Shown here in pieces: positions 28,899 to 38,386 of a stretch of DNA of 64,000 nucleotides. The position numbers were made by a program, and so were the translations under genes. Where the stretch lies: positions 45,293-109,292 of the forward strand of contig CAMWMR010000004.1 in NCBI GenBank assembly GCA_947175425.1. The letters run 5' to 3'. The DNA comes from an uncultured Porphyromonadaceae bacterium (GTDB taxonomy: Bacteria; Bacteroidota; Bacteroidia; Bacteroidales; Muribaculaceae). A model generated the notes under the pieces. The model did no database searches and had not been told where the DNA came from. It was given only the letters and a program-made list of their open reading frames with translations. The first letter of the stretch is position 1, and every line of letters begins with the position of its first letter.

Positions 28899-29933
28899 AT
28901 GAGCAATTTTAAAGACACTGTACTCGTATCCGGAGGGGCCGGATATATAGGCACCCACACTGCCGTGGCTCTTATGGAAGCCGGCTACCGGGTTGTTATA
29001 ATCGATAATTTCTCGAACTCCGAACCCTCGGCAATTGAAGGCGTAAAACAGATTGTAGGCCACGATGTTATTTTCGAACAGGTGGATACTTGCCGAACCG
29101 ACGAGTTGCGCAGAGTTTTCGAACGCTACGATTTCAGCACGGTGATACATTTTGCCGCATACAAGGCCGTTGGCGAATCCATGGACGAGCCGCTCAAATA
29201 CTATATGAACAACCTGCTCTCCTACATGAATATTCTTGAACTGATGAAGGAGTTCAAGCGCCCTAATGTGCTGTTTTCCTCATCGGCCACAGTTTACGGC
29301 GATGCCGACGTTCTTCCCGTAACAGAGAACACTCCCCGCAAACCGGCCACATCGCCCTACGGCAACACCAAGCAGATGGCCGAAGATATTCTGCGCGACT
29401 GCTGCGCGGCTTATGAGGGCATGTACGGCATTGCATTGCGCTACTTCAATCCCATTGGCGCACATCCGTCGGCTCTGATTGGCGAACTTCCCCGTGGCGT
29501 GCCCAACAACCTGCTGCCCTATGTGACACAGACTGCTGCCGGCATTCGCGAATGTATATCGATTTTCGGCAACGACTACGATACCGAGGATGGTACCTGC
29601 CTGCGCGATTATATTGATGTGGTTGACCTTGCCGCAGCACACGTGGCTGCAGTGGACCGCATGACCGAAAAGAAGATGAAAACCAAGTACGAGATTTTCA
29701 ACGTGGGCACCGGGCGTCCGGTTTCGGTTCTCGAACTTGTAACACGATTTGAAAAAGCAAATAATCTCAAGCTGAACTATCGCTTTGCTCCGCGACGCGA
29801 AGGCGATGTTCCCGCCGTATGGGCCGACACTGCTCTTGCAAACAAGGAACTCGGCTGGGTTGCAGCCCGTGATTTGGACGATACTCTCCGCTCGGCATGG
29901 GCTTGGGAAAAACATCTTCGCGGAATAAAATAA
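28899..29933 (+). CDS. galE: UDP-glucose 4-epimerase
   Basis: VLVSGGAGYIGTHTAVALMEAGY, VIHFAAYKAVGESMDEPLKYY, GTCLRDYIDVVDLAAAHVAA. Confidence 0.95.
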   Translation: MSNFKDTVLVSGGAGYIGTHTAVALMEAGYRVVIIDNFSNSEPSAIEGVKQIVGHDVIFEQVDTCRTDELRRVFERYDFSTVIHFAAYKAVGESMDEPLKYYMNNLLSYMNILELMKEFKRPNVLFSSSATVYGDADVLPVTENTPRKPATSPYGNTKQMAEDILRDCCAAYEGMYGIALRYFNPIGAHPSALIGELPRGVPNNLLPYVTQTAAGIRECISIFGNDYDTEDGTCLRDYIDVVDLAAAHVAAVDRMTEKKMKTKYEIFNVGTGRPVSVLELVTRFEKANNLKLNYRFAPRREGDVPAVWADTALANKELGWVAARDLDDTLRSAWAWEKHLRGIK

Positions 29934-29935
29934 TA

Positions 29936-30973
29936 ATGTATAGCATACGAAAAGCCGACACTCCTGTCGGCGAGGCAACTCTCATAAAGTTCACCAATGC
30001 CTCCGGAGCCTCAGTCGAGCTAAGTTCGCTCGGCGCCGGCATAATTTCCCTGTGCGTTCCCGACAAGGACGGTACGCTCACCGATGTCGTACTCGGATAT
30101 GACAATATTGCCGACTATGCCGGCGACGGCCCCTGCTGCGGAAAAATTCCCGGCCGGTATGCCAACCGAATTGCCAAAGGACGTTTCACACTCGACGGGA
30201 AAGAATATACACTCCCGGTGAATAACGGGCCTAACCATTTGCACGGAGGTCCCGACGGCTTTCAGAACAAAATATGGAATGTTGCCGTGATAAACGAAAA
30301 TTCCGTAGTGTTCACTCTCGAGTCGCCCGACGGCGATTCGGGATACCCCGGCACCGTGAGCGTCGAGGCAAAGTACACCTGGACCGACGACAACAGGCTT
30401 GAACTTGAACTCACCGCACATAGCGATGCGCCAACCGTTATAAACCTTACCAATCACACCTACTGGAATCTTGGCGGCCACGACAGCGGCTCGGCTCTCG
30501 AACATACGTTGCAATTATGCGCAAGCGAGTATCTGCCTACCGACAGCACTCTTGTTCCCGAGGGCGTGAAAGTTCCGGTAAAAGGCTCGCCCATGGATTT
30601 TACAGAAGCCAAAGCGGTTGGACGTGACATTCGTCTGCCGTTTCCGGCGCTTGTTTTTGGCAAAGGATACGACAATTGCTGGGCTGTCGACAATTACGAG
30701 CCCGGCAAAATACAACGGGTTGCAACTTTGAAACATCCCAAAAACGGCATAAGCCTTGAGGTGCTTTCCGACCAGCCCGGCGTGCAGGTTTACTCCGGCA
30801 ACTGGCTCACAGGCTCACCCAAAGGCAAAAACGGCGCCGAATATCACGATTACGATGCCGTTGCCATAGAGTGCCAGGATTTCCCCGATGCGCCCAACGT
30901 GCCTGCATTCCCGTCCACGGTTCTTCGCCCCGGCGAAACCTACCGTCGCAACATACACTTTGTTTTGAGCTGA
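29936..30973 (+). CDS. galM: Aldose 1-epimerase (galactose mutarotase)
   Basis: VLGYDNIADYAGDGPCCGKIPGRYANRIAKGRFTLDGKEYTLPVNNGPNHLHGGPDGFQNKIW, NLTNHTYWNLGG. Confidence 0.93.
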   Translation: MYSIRKADTPVGEATLIKFTNASGASVELSSLGAGIISLCVPDKDGTLTDVVLGYDNIADYAGDGPCCGKIPGRYANRIAKGRFTLDGKEYTLPVNNGPNHLHGGPDGFQNKIWNVAVINENSVVFTLESPDGDSGYPGTVSVEAKYTWTDDNRLELELTAHSDAPTVINLTNHTYWNLGGHDSGSALEHTLQLCASEYLPTDSTLVPEGVKVPVKGSPMDFTEAKAVGRDIRLPFPALVFGKGYDNCWAVDNYEPGKIQRVATLKHPKNGISLEVLSDQPGVQVYSGNWLTGSPKGKNGAEYHDYDAVAIECQDFPDAPNVPAFPSTVLRPGETYRRNIHFVLS

Positions 30974-30999
30974 AAAGGCACATAACAAGTTTTCACACT

Positions 31000-31032
31000 A
31001 ATGCCCGGTTTCATGCCGGGCATTGTGTTTAT
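31000..31032 (+). terminator. Probable terminator hairpin after galM
   Basis: AATGCCCGG (31000-31008)/CCGGGCATT (31016-31024), weak T-rich tail. Confidence 0.5.
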
Positions 31033-31036
31033 ATTC

Positions 31037-31072
31037 AACATGTTACAAAATATGTTGTAAAACATGTTTTTA
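31037..31072. repeat. Three 12-bp units AACATGTTACAA/AATATGTTGTAA/AACATGTTTTTA
   Basis: Read directly, exact 12-bp register at 31037, 31049, 31061. Confidence 0.75.
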
Positions 31073-31177
31073 TTTATTGCGTTATCTGTCAGCTATTTAC
31101 GAATATTTATTAAAACTGTATCATATTAGTTTGCATTTTTTAGTGTGGAAAAAATTTTTATATCGGGCTAAAATTAT

Positions 31178-31185
31178 TAATTTTG
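31178..31185 (+). promoter_or_regulatory. Putative -7 box TAATTTTG of ndk
   Basis: TAnnTTTG match 29 nt upstream of the start codon; no clear -33 TTTG. Confidence 0.5.
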
Positions 31186-31213
31186 AGGGTTGAAAAAAAC
31201 TCACTCCCTCATC

Positions 31214-31675
31214 ATGGAACAAACTCTTGTAATCCTCAAACCCGGCACCATCGCCCGCGGTCTGGTTGGAGACGTACTTACCCGTTTCCAGCGTAAAGGC
31301 CTTAAAATATGCGGAATGAAGATGATGCAGCTCGACGAGCCCCTTCTGCGCGAGCATTACGCCCACCTCACGGACCGTCCATTCTTTCCTTTGATACTCA
31401 ACTCAATGATGGCCTACCCCGTGATAGTAATGGTACTTGAGGGTAAGGACGCCGTTACGGTAGTGCGTTCCATGACCGGCGCCACCAATTGCCGTAAAGC
31501 CGAACCGGGCACCATTCGCGGCGATTTTGGCATGAGCGGACAGGAAAACATTGTTCATGCATCGGACAGCCCCGAACATGCACGTGTAGAAATCGACCGC
31601 TTTTTCCGCCCAGAGGAGATTTTCAACTATACATTACCGACAATAGGAGTTACTTACGCTCCCGACGAACTTTAA
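31214..31675 (+). CDS. ndk: Nucleoside diphosphate kinase
   Basis: MEQTLVILKPGTIARGLVGDVLTRFQRKGLKICGMKMMQL, GATNCRKAEPGTIRGDFGMSGQENIVHASDSPEHARVEI. Confidence 0.95.
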   Translation: MEQTLVILKPGTIARGLVGDVLTRFQRKGLKICGMKMMQLDEPLLREHYAHLTDRPFFPLILNSMMAYPVIVMVLEGKDAVTVVRSMTGATNCRKAEPGTIRGDFGMSGQENIVHASDSPEHARVEIDRFFRPEEIFNYTLPTIGVTYAPDEL

Positions 31676-31703
31676 GCTGAAAAAGACATTATCACCCTCT
31701 CCA

Positions 31704-32672
31704 ATGAAAGGATTTATAACCGTAACATTAGCATCCATATTCATCGCCGGAACCGCATGGGCGCAGAGCTACAGGCTTCCCGACTGCCACTCGGCAAGTC
31801 ACGACAATCTGCTCGCCAACCAGGGCAACGCGGGCATATCGGTTGAAAATACCGGCAAATATCTTGAAGAACTCTTTAACGAGGAAGAAGAACCCGAATT
31901 CGATATCTACACCGAAGGTTGGGACAGCAAACGCGTAAACTGCTACTCGGAAGCATCAGTGCCGCAAAGCGCCACAATAGATGTTTCCAAATTTTCCATG
32001 CCCCACCCCGGATATATAACCTCGCCATACGGATACCGCAGCCGTTTCCGCCGCATGCACAAAGGCGTCGATTTAAAACTTAACATCGGCGACACTGTAC
32101 GTGCCGCATTCGACGGCCGTGTGCGCATACGCAACTTCGAACGCGCAGGCTATGGAAATTACCTTGTACTTCGCCACACCAACGACCTTGAAACCGTTTA
32201 CGGTCACCTCTCGGCATTCATCGTCGAAGAAGGTCAGTATGTAAAAGCCGGCGACCCCATAGGACTCGGAGGAAATACCGGACGCTCCACAGGCCCGCAC
32301 CTCCACTTCGAAACACGCTACATGGGCTACGCCATCAATCCGTGCGCAATCTTCGACTTCGCCAATCAGACGACTCATACCGATACCTACACTTTCGACA
32401 AACGTACATATCAGAAAGCCCGAAACTACGATCCCTCGGCCAATTCGGCTTATGCTCGCCAGTATCTTAAGGACAATCCCAACAAGCCTTATACCAAAAC
32501 AACGGCATCGAGCACAACTCGCAGTTCATCGGCAACCTACCGTGTACGCAAAGGCGACTCTCTGAGCAAAATAGCAAGCCGCAACGGAACAACAGTTGCC
32601 AAGCTGTGCAAGCTCAACGGACTGTCGACAAGCAGCAAACTTCAGGTGGGACAACGTCTGCGCCTTCGATAA
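31704..32672 (+). CDS. M23 family metallopeptidase with C-terminal LysM domain
   Basis: GYRSRFRRMHKGVDLKLNIGDTVRAAFDGRV, GNTGRSTGPHLHFETRYMG; YRVRKGDSLSKIASRNGTTVAKLCKLNGL. Confidence 0.93.
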   Translation: MKGFITVTLASIFIAGTAWAQSYRLPDCHSASHDNLLANQGNAGISVENTGKYLEELFNEEEEPEFDIYTEGWDSKRVNCYSEASVPQSATIDVSKFSMPHPGYITSPYGYRSRFRRMHKGVDLKLNIGDTVRAAFDGRVRIRNFERAGYGNYLVLRHTNDLETVYGHLSAFIVEEGQYVKAGDPIGLGGNTGRSTGPHLHFETRYMGYAINPCAIFDFANQTTHTDTYTFDKRTYQKARNYDPSANSAYARQYLKDNPNKPYTKTTASSTTRSSSATYRVRKGDSLSKIASRNGTTVAKLCKLNGLSTSSKLQVGQRLRLR

Positions 32673-32693
32673 CAGCTTTTGAACAACTTATAT

Positions 32694-32732
32694 AAGCCAT
32701 GACGCACTACTCTGCCTCATGGCTTTTTCTTT
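32694..32732 (+). terminator. Intrinsic terminator after M23 peptidase
   Basis: AAGCCATG (32694-32701)/CATGGCTT (32718-32725) then TTTCTTT. Confidence 0.65.
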
Positions 32733-32753
32733 GGCAGAACAAACATAAATATA

Positions 32754-32785
32754 TTTGCGTTTACCAAAGCGAATATATACTTTTG
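32754..32785 (+). promoter_or_regulatory. Bacteroidota-type promoter
   Basis: TTTG (32754-32757), 20 nt, TACTTTTG (32778-32785). Confidence 0.65.
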
Positions 32786-32802
32786 CAAAAAATATCACTA
32801 CA

Positions 32803-33615
32803 ATGAAACGTATATCCACTCTATATACCGCTGCCGCGCTCCTTCTTGCCGCCACGGCCTGCAACAATGCCGGTATTTCATCGGACGATACCGTTGCTTT
32901 CAAAGCTGTAACAAGCGAAAAAACGTATCGCCTGGCAGGGACGGCCGAAGACTATGAAACCGAGAACGACCTAAACTTCCAATGCAAGGCATCGCTGCAG
33001 TTGCCCGTTTCTCTCATGGGAAAGGATGTGAAAACGCTGAACCGCGCAATTATTAAAACGGCTTTCGACACAACCGGAACCGACACGCAGGCACTTATAT
33101 ACGATAACTTTAAAAGTGTTATGACCGAGGGGTCTTTCACCCCAGCCGACACCACCTCCGACCCCGAATTTACCGACGGTTTCTATATCCTTACCGGAAC
33201 TCTGGCAAATCTCGATGAAAAACATCTTTCTTACTCGGTTCAGAAATCGGTTGAATATCCGCGCATGGCCCACCCCATGTACGGCACCACTTATATAAAC
33301 TACGATATTGAAGAAGGCAAGATTATTGAACTGACCGATCTCTTTACCCCCGAAGGTCTCAAAGCCCTGCCCGCCATACTGGCTGAAAAAGCCAAAGACA
33401 TGGCCTACTACTTAGGGCCGACAAATATTGAAAACTTGCCTTCGGATAACAATTTCTATATAAGCGCCAACAACGGTGACCTGGTATTTTCCTACGGCAT
33501 TTACGAAGTTGCCAGCTATGCCCAGGGAGAAATTGAAGTTCCCGTACCGCCATATTTCGTGGCCGAGTATTTGACTCCCTACGGAAAAAAGCTCCTGCTT
33601 AATTACGAGGAATAA
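32803..33615 (+). CDS. DUF3298/RsiV-family lipoprotein
   Basis: Lipobox TACNN; YINYDIEEGKIIELTDLFTPEGLKALPAILAEKAKD; LPSDNNFYISANNGDLVFSYGIYEVASYAQGEIEVPVPPYFVAEYL. Confidence 0.75.
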   Translation: MKRISTLYTAAALLLAATACNNAGISSDDTVAFKAVTSEKTYRLAGTAEDYETENDLNFQCKASLQLPVSLMGKDVKTLNRAIIKTAFDTTGTDTQALIYDNFKSVMTEGSFTPADTTSDPEFTDGFYILTGTLANLDEKHLSYSVQKSVEYPRMAHPMYGTTYINYDIEEGKIIELTDLFTPEGLKALPAILAEKAKDMAYYLGPTNIENLPSDNNFYISANNGDLVFSYGIYEVASYAQGEIEVPVPPYFVAEYLTPYGKKLLLNYEE

Positions 33616-33635
33616 AACCGCACAGAACGAAAAAA

Positions 33636-33680
33636 CGGGGCGCTTCCGAACATAACGGAAAGCGCCCCGCATATTTTTTT
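33636..33680. terminator. Bidirectional terminator between convergent RsiV-like and M18 peptidase genes
   Basis: CGGGGCGCTTCCG ... CGGAAAGCGCCCCG with flanking A-run on the left and T7 on the right. Confidence 0.8.
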
Positions 33681-33691
33681 CATGCCAAATA

Positions 33692-34978
33692 CTACAATTT
33701 CATAAATTGTGCAAAGGCGCGGATTGTGTAATCGTGGTCGGCACACGAAGCCGTTTCACATGCCGAGTGCATAGCCCACACGGGAGCGCCCATGTCCACA
33801 CCGCGCAGAGGCAACTGCGAAGTTAGAATATTTCCAAGCGTCGAGCCGCCGGCGACATCGCTGTGGTTTACAAAAGTCTGACAAGGTACGCCGGCCATAC
33901 GGCACAGTTCACGGAAAACGGCTGCTCCGTCGGAGTCGGTCATATACTTGCAGTTGGCATTAACCTTTATGCACGGGCCTCCGCCAAGTACGGGATGATT
34001 TGTGGGGTCGAATTTTTCCACGTAATTCGGATGCAGTCCGTGAGCGTTGTCGGCCGAAATCATAAACGAGTTTTCCACCGCACGGTACAGGCTGCTCTCA
34101 TCGCCTCCAAGACAAATAGCAATTCGCGACAGCACATGCTTCAATATCGGCGAAGCAGCGCCCTGTTTTGTTCCCGAACCGGTTTCTTCGTTGTCGAACA
34201 CTGCCAGCACGCGGGTATACTTGGAATCTGTGTCGGTACCTTCGAGCAGAGCCGTAAGTCCGGCATGCACCATTGATAAATCGTCCAGTCGACCCGACAG
34301 AATCATTTCATTGTCGATTCCGGCAGTTACGGCCTTCTCGGTTGTATACAGCGACAAGTCATAGTCCAGAATATCCTCGGGAGCGACATTAAGCGTATCG
34401 CAAATGAGTTTCCTGATTATATTCCCCGGTTCTTTGGCATTGAGCGCCATTACGGGGAGCATATCCTTTTGGCGCGACAGCTTGTTTCCGTCGTTTACCT
34501 GACGATTGAAATGTATGGCAAGATGAGGAATTACCATTACGGGGCGTTCCACCCGCATTAGTTCCATGCGTGGTTTCAAGGGATTGTCGGAACGTAGAGC
34601 CACACGCCCGGCAATAGAAAGCGGACGGTCGAACCAGGTGTAAAGAATCGGACCACCGTACACCTCGGTATTCAGTTTCACGGCACCTCCCTCGCACGGT
34701 ATTTCGCCCGAGGGCTTGATGCGGAATCCGGGCGAGTCGCTGTGTGCCGCAATAATATTGTAACCTGCCTCCGGACCGCCGTTGCCGACAATAAATGCAA
34801 ATATGGCCGAGCCGTTTTTGGTCACATATCGTTTGTCGCCGGGCTTGAGAGTCCATTCATCGGCCATTGACAAAGGTTTGAACCCGGCCTCTTCAAGACA
34901 GGCTCTCACAGAGTCCACTGCAAAGAAATTCACGGGCGAATTGTCAAGAAATTCGCAGAGAGAAGCTATATTATTCAT
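33692..34978 (-). CDS. M18 family aminopeptidase
   Basis: NIIAAHSDSPGFRIKP, VFDNEETGSGTKQGAASPIL, ISADNAHGLHPNYVEKFDPTNHPVLGGGPCIKVN. Confidence 0.93.
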   Translation of the reverse strand: MNNIASLCEFLDNSPVNFFAVDSVRACLEEAGFKPLSMADEWTLKPGDKRYVTKNGSAIFAFIVGNGGPEAGYNIIAAHSDSPGFRIKPSGEIPCEGGAVKLNTEVYGGPILYTWFDRPLSIAGRVALRSDNPLKPRMELMRVERPVMVIPHLAIHFNRQVNDGNKLSRQKDMLPVMALNAKEPGNIIRKLICDTLNVAPEDILDYDLSLYTTEKAVTAGIDNEMILSGRLDDLSMVHAGLTALLEGTDTDSKYTRVLAVFDNEETGSGTKQGAASPILKHVLSRIAICLGGDESSLYRAVENSFMISADNAHGLHPNYVEKFDPTNHPVLGGGPCIKVNANCKYMTDSDGAAVFRELCRMAGVPCQTFVNHSDVAGGSTLGNILTSQLPLRGVDMGAPVWAMHSACETASCADHDYTIRAFAQFMKL

Positions 34979-35523
34979 TCGTAATCTTTTAATTTCTGTT
35001 CCTGAAACAGCATATTTGCAGTTCTCAGTGCCGTGCAAATAATTTCCGAGAGATAGGAATGGAAGCGGTATTTCAGTTCGGCCAGCACATCGGCCTGCGA
35101 AAAATCATCGGTATCCTTCATGGCGGCGGCAAAATCCATCATCACCTGTAGAATGTCGGCAAGAAGTTCGGCGAGTGAGCGTGCCACCGGTGTATCGGAG
35201 TACTGCATATCTTCCACCGATGTATCCAGAAAAGTATCGTACTCGCCGAAAAGTGCGCTCATTACATTCACGGCATCGGCATACTCTTCTTCGCGCATCA
35301 CCGGAGGTATGGCATCGGTGTTGAGGCTTTCGAAATCATCGGTTTCCTCGCCATACGGCTTAAGGTCGAACAGCATGATGTATATGCGCGGAAGGCTGCG
35401 GAGCATGCCGCTCAAAAATTCGTGTGCTTCGGTGTTGCCGGCATTTTCCACAGCCTTGCAGTATTCAACGGCAAGCGCGGTAAGGGCAAGAGCTTCGGGA
35501 CTTATGGAACTATTGTTTTCCAT
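34975..35523 (-). CDS. DUF5063-like protein
   Basis: VEYCKAVENAGNTEAHEFLSGMLRSLPRIYIMLFDLK; 4-nt ATGA-type overlap with the M18 gene. Confidence 0.6.
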   Translation of the reverse strand: MENNSSISPEALALTALAVEYCKAVENAGNTEAHEFLSGMLRSLPRIYIMLFDLKPYGEETDDFESLNTDAIPPVMREEEYADAVNVMSALFGEYDTFLDTSVEDMQYSDTPVARSLAELLADILQVMMDFAAAMKDTDDFSQADVLAELKYRFHSYLSEIICTALRTANMLFQEQKLKDYE

Positions 35524-35525
35524 TT

Positions 35526-36113
35526 CTATTTTTTATCGTTTGGAACGTACAGTTTATTATCGCTTATATACTTGAACACACCGGCGGGGAGGAAATAATT
35601 CATGTTCCTGCCACGGGCAATTGCATTGCGTATAAAAGTGCTCGATACATGCACCATTGGAGCATCCACCACTTCGAGCCCGTCGACGCTGCGTTTTTCC
35701 ACCGGGTAACCGGGACGCAGGTAAACCATTACGCCGTAGTCGTTGAGAATACGCTGCCAGTCGCGCCACTGTTCGAAAATCTGCCAGTTGTCGCTGCCGA
35801 TTATAAGCTTGAACCGTTTGTCGGGATAACGCTCGGCCAGCAAATCGAGAGTGTTGATTGTGAACGAGGGCTTAGGCATCGACAGTTCAATGTCGCATAT
35901 ATCGATTGCATCGGCACCTTTTGCAGCAATTGCAAGCATGTTCAGGCGCTTGGTGTCGGGCAAAAGGGAGTCGGCATCCTTCAACGGATTCAGCGGCGAC
36001 AACGTGAGCCACACATTATCCACATACCCCCATTGGGTAAGATAGGACGCGAGCATCATGTGCCCTATGTGCACAGGGTTGAAGGAGCCTCCTAAAATTC
36101 CGATAGTCTCCAT
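35526..36113 (-). CDS. nadD: Nicotinate-nucleotide adenylyltransferase
   Basis: IGILGGSFNPVHIGHMMLASYL, FKLIIGSDNWQIFEQW, VSSTFIRNAIARGRNMNYFLPAGV. Confidence 0.93.
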   Translation of the reverse strand: METIGILGGSFNPVHIGHMMLASYLTQWGYVDNVWLTLSPLNPLKDADSLLPDTKRLNMLAIAAKGADAIDICDIELSMPKPSFTINTLDLLAERYPDKRFKLIIGSDNWQIFEQWRDWQRILNDYGVMVYLRPGYPVEKRSVDGLEVVDAPMVHVSSTFIRNAIARGRNMNYFLPAGVFKYISDNKLYVPNDKK

Positions 36114-36688
36114 CAGAAACTTGTGAAAGCGTCAACAAGATTATGAACCTGCTCGATAGCGGTATCGAGGCGGTCGTTAACAATCTGTCGGTCGAACTCA
36201 GGTGCGCGGGAAATTTCGTACTGCGCACGGTCAACGCGAATGTCAATGACTTCGGCAGTTTCAGTACCACGGAATTCGAGACGCTTGCGCAGTTCCTCGA
36301 TGGACGGCGGTTCAATGAACACTGTAAGCGCCTCGGAGCCGTATATCTGCTTTACTTCGAGGGCGCCGTTTACGTCAAGGTCAAGAATAATGTTGTGTCC
36401 GGCGGCTGTAACGCGGTCGATTTCGCTGCGGAGAGTTCCGTAGAACCGTCCGGGGAACACCTCTTCGTATTCAATGAAATCGCCTTCGGCAATGGCCTCG
36501 CGAAATTCCTCGGGCGACATGAAGTAGTAGTTCACTCCATGCACCTCACCCTCTCGCGGCGAGCGTGTTGTTGCCGAAACGGAGAAACCGAGGTTTAGGT
36601 CGCCTTTCTCCAGCAAAGCCTTTATGATAGTAGACTTGCCGCAACCCGAGGGAGCGGCCAAAACAATAATTTTACCTTTTTTATCCAT
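36113..36688 (-). CDS. gmk: Guanylate kinase
   Basis: IIVLAAPSGCGKSTIIKALLE, FSVSATTRSPREGEVHGVNYYFMS, DFIEYEEVFPGRFYGTLRSEI. Confidence 0.95.
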   Translation of the reverse strand: MDKKGKIIVLAAPSGCGKSTIIKALLEKGDLNLGFSVSATTRSPREGEVHGVNYYFMSPEEFREAIAEGDFIEYEEVFPGRFYGTLRSEIDRVTAAGHNIILDLDVNGALEVKQIYGSEALTVFIEPPSIEELRKRLEFRGTETAEVIDIRVDRAQYEISRAPEFDRQIVNDRLDTAIEQVHNLVDAFTSF

Positions 36689-36695
36689 ATATATT

Positions 36696-38228
36696 TTATC
36701 TATGAGCCGGCCTCAGAAGGTCGTTCACGGTTTTTACGGGGTTGAATGTGGATGCCGGGACTTCCACAAACACTGTGTTCCAGTTGCTCATGGCGCCGTT
36801 CCACAAGCCCGGCAGTTCGAGTGCGCGGAGGTCGCGGCCGCCCGAGCTTTTTTCGGAAATGAAGCCGGTTGCGGGGTCGACATAGTCGGGCAGATTGAAT
36901 TTTGAGCCGTCGGCACGACGCAGGTAGCACACAAGGTCGACAGGATTGAAATAAGCGGCTTTCTTCATCATTTCCACATTTTCCGGCTTTGACATATCTA
37001 TTTGTGTGGATTCCAGAATCTGCGGAGCGAGAACGGAGCCGTCCGACGACCACGCCACATACGGTCCGCCTCCAGGTTCACCTTCATTTCGCACCACGCC
37101 GCAAACGCGCAGGGGACGGTCGAGAAGGTGCAACAGCGCATCGCGACGTTCTTCCTTGCTGCGGGACGCATCGAGCGCTTCGGTGTGTGTACACATAATT
37201 TTTTCCATAAACTCGCATGCCTCGGCAACAAGTTCGTCGGAAGGCTCGCCGGCAAGAGCTTTTGCAAAATACTCCATGCGGTCGTGTACAAGCAACAGCA
37301 GTCCGCCAATGAATTTTTTGTACTTGATTGTCGGCTCGCGGTGCTTGTCGGCCACAACATTGTCGATATTCTTGATGAAAACAACTGTTGCATCCATATC
37401 GTTGAGGTTTTCGATCAACGCTCCATGGCCGCCGGGACGGAAAACGAGCGCGCCCTTGTCATCGCGGAACAGCTCGTTGTCGGGAGTAACGGCAACGGTA
37501 TCGGTCGAAGGTTTCTGCTGCGAACGTGTTATGTTGTATTTAACGCCGTAACGATCCTGCATGCCGCTGAGTACCTGCGCTATTTTTGCATCGAAAATCT
37601 TTTCGTGATTTGCCGACACTGTAAAATGCAGTTTCACCTCACCTCCGCGCGAAGCCGCCGTCTGCGCACCTTCGGCCAGCTGTTCCTCCAAAGCCGTGCG
37701 TACCCCGTCGGGATAGCGGTGGAAAGTGAGCAGCGCCTTGGGAAGCGAGCCGTAGTCGAGTCCCTCGGGGAGAATTATGGCAGCAATGAGGTCTTTGAAT
37801 CGTTTGAGGGCAATAAGTTCCTCGGGATTTTTGCCGTAGAGTTTATCGGTAACAGCACACAGTTCGTCGTAGAAAGCAAAGTCCTTTATATTTTCCACAA
37901 CTTGAGCAACATCGGAACCGGGAGCAGGTTCATCATCGCTTCCGTTTACAAAAGCGAACAGAGCCTTGAACATACGGGAAGCCGCGCCCGATGCGGGCAC
38001 AAACTTAAGGACATCGCCGCCGTCGGCAAGGAACTGTTCCCAGCGGGTCATGCATGCCTGTTCGGTAGCATCGTCCACGGGCAGAACTCCGGCGCCCATA
38101 GCGGCCGCCGACTCTATTTTCAAATACGGGAAACCGGTGCGGAAACGCTCGAGCTGAGCCTCCACTTTTTCCTGCGATATGCCTTGCCGCGCAAGTTGCT
38201 CGATATCGTTGTCGTTAAACTGTGTCAT
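36696..38228 (-). CDS. DUF4301 family protein
   Basis: FVPASGAASRMFKALFAF, FRPGGHGALIENLNDMDATVVFIKNIDNVVADKHREPTIKYKKFIGGLLL, VCGVVRNEGEPGGGPYVAWSSDGSVLAPQILESTQID. Confidence 0.8.
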   Translation of the reverse strand: MTQFNDNDIEQLARQGISQEKVEAQLERFRTGFPYLKIESAAAMGAGVLPVDDATEQACMTRWEQFLADGGDVLKFVPASGAASRMFKALFAFVNGSDDEPAPGSDVAQVVENIKDFAFYDELCAVTDKLYGKNPEELIALKRFKDLIAAIILPEGLDYGSLPKALLTFHRYPDGVRTALEEQLAEGAQTAASRGGEVKLHFTVSANHEKIFDAKIAQVLSGMQDRYGVKYNITRSQQKPSTDTVAVTPDNELFRDDKGALVFRPGGHGALIENLNDMDATVVFIKNIDNVVADKHREPTIKYKKFIGGLLLLVHDRMEYFAKALAGEPSDELVAEACEFMEKIMCTHTEALDASRSKEERRDALLHLLDRPLRVCGVVRNEGEPGGGPYVAWSSDGSVLAPQILESTQIDMSKPENVEMMKKAAYFNPVDLVCYLRRADGSKFNLPDYVDPATGFISEKSSGGRDLRALELPGLWNGAMSNWNTVFVEVPASTFNPVKTVNDLLRPAHR

Positions 38229-38258
38229 GTAATAGTCAGGTTAGGGTTAGATTCTTGC

Positions 38259-38291
38259 CAAAATTACAAAAAAATAAGGGTTACTTCCAAA
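38259..38291 (-). promoter_or_regulatory. Bacteroidota-type promoter for DUF4301 gene
   Basis: Minus strand TTTG (38291-38288), 21 nt, TAATTTTG (38266-38259). Confidence 0.55.
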
Positions 38292-38350
38292 TAAAATAGT
38301 ACATACAAAAAACTACAGCTTACAATGGTGATTGGTTCATCATAATTACG

Positions 38351-38358
38351 TATTTTTG
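38351..38358 (+). promoter_or_regulatory. Putative -7 box TATTTTTG of serB
   Basis: TAnnTTTG match 29 nt upstream of the start codon; no clear -33. Confidence 0.45.
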
Positions 38359-38386
38359 CAAGCAAATCACAATTACACACTTTTTA

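Noticed and set aside
37002-38294. 430-aa + strand ORF opposite DUF4301 gene
   Set aside because: Shadow ORF antisense to a conserved gene; composition is Cys/Phe/His-rich with no recognisable family.
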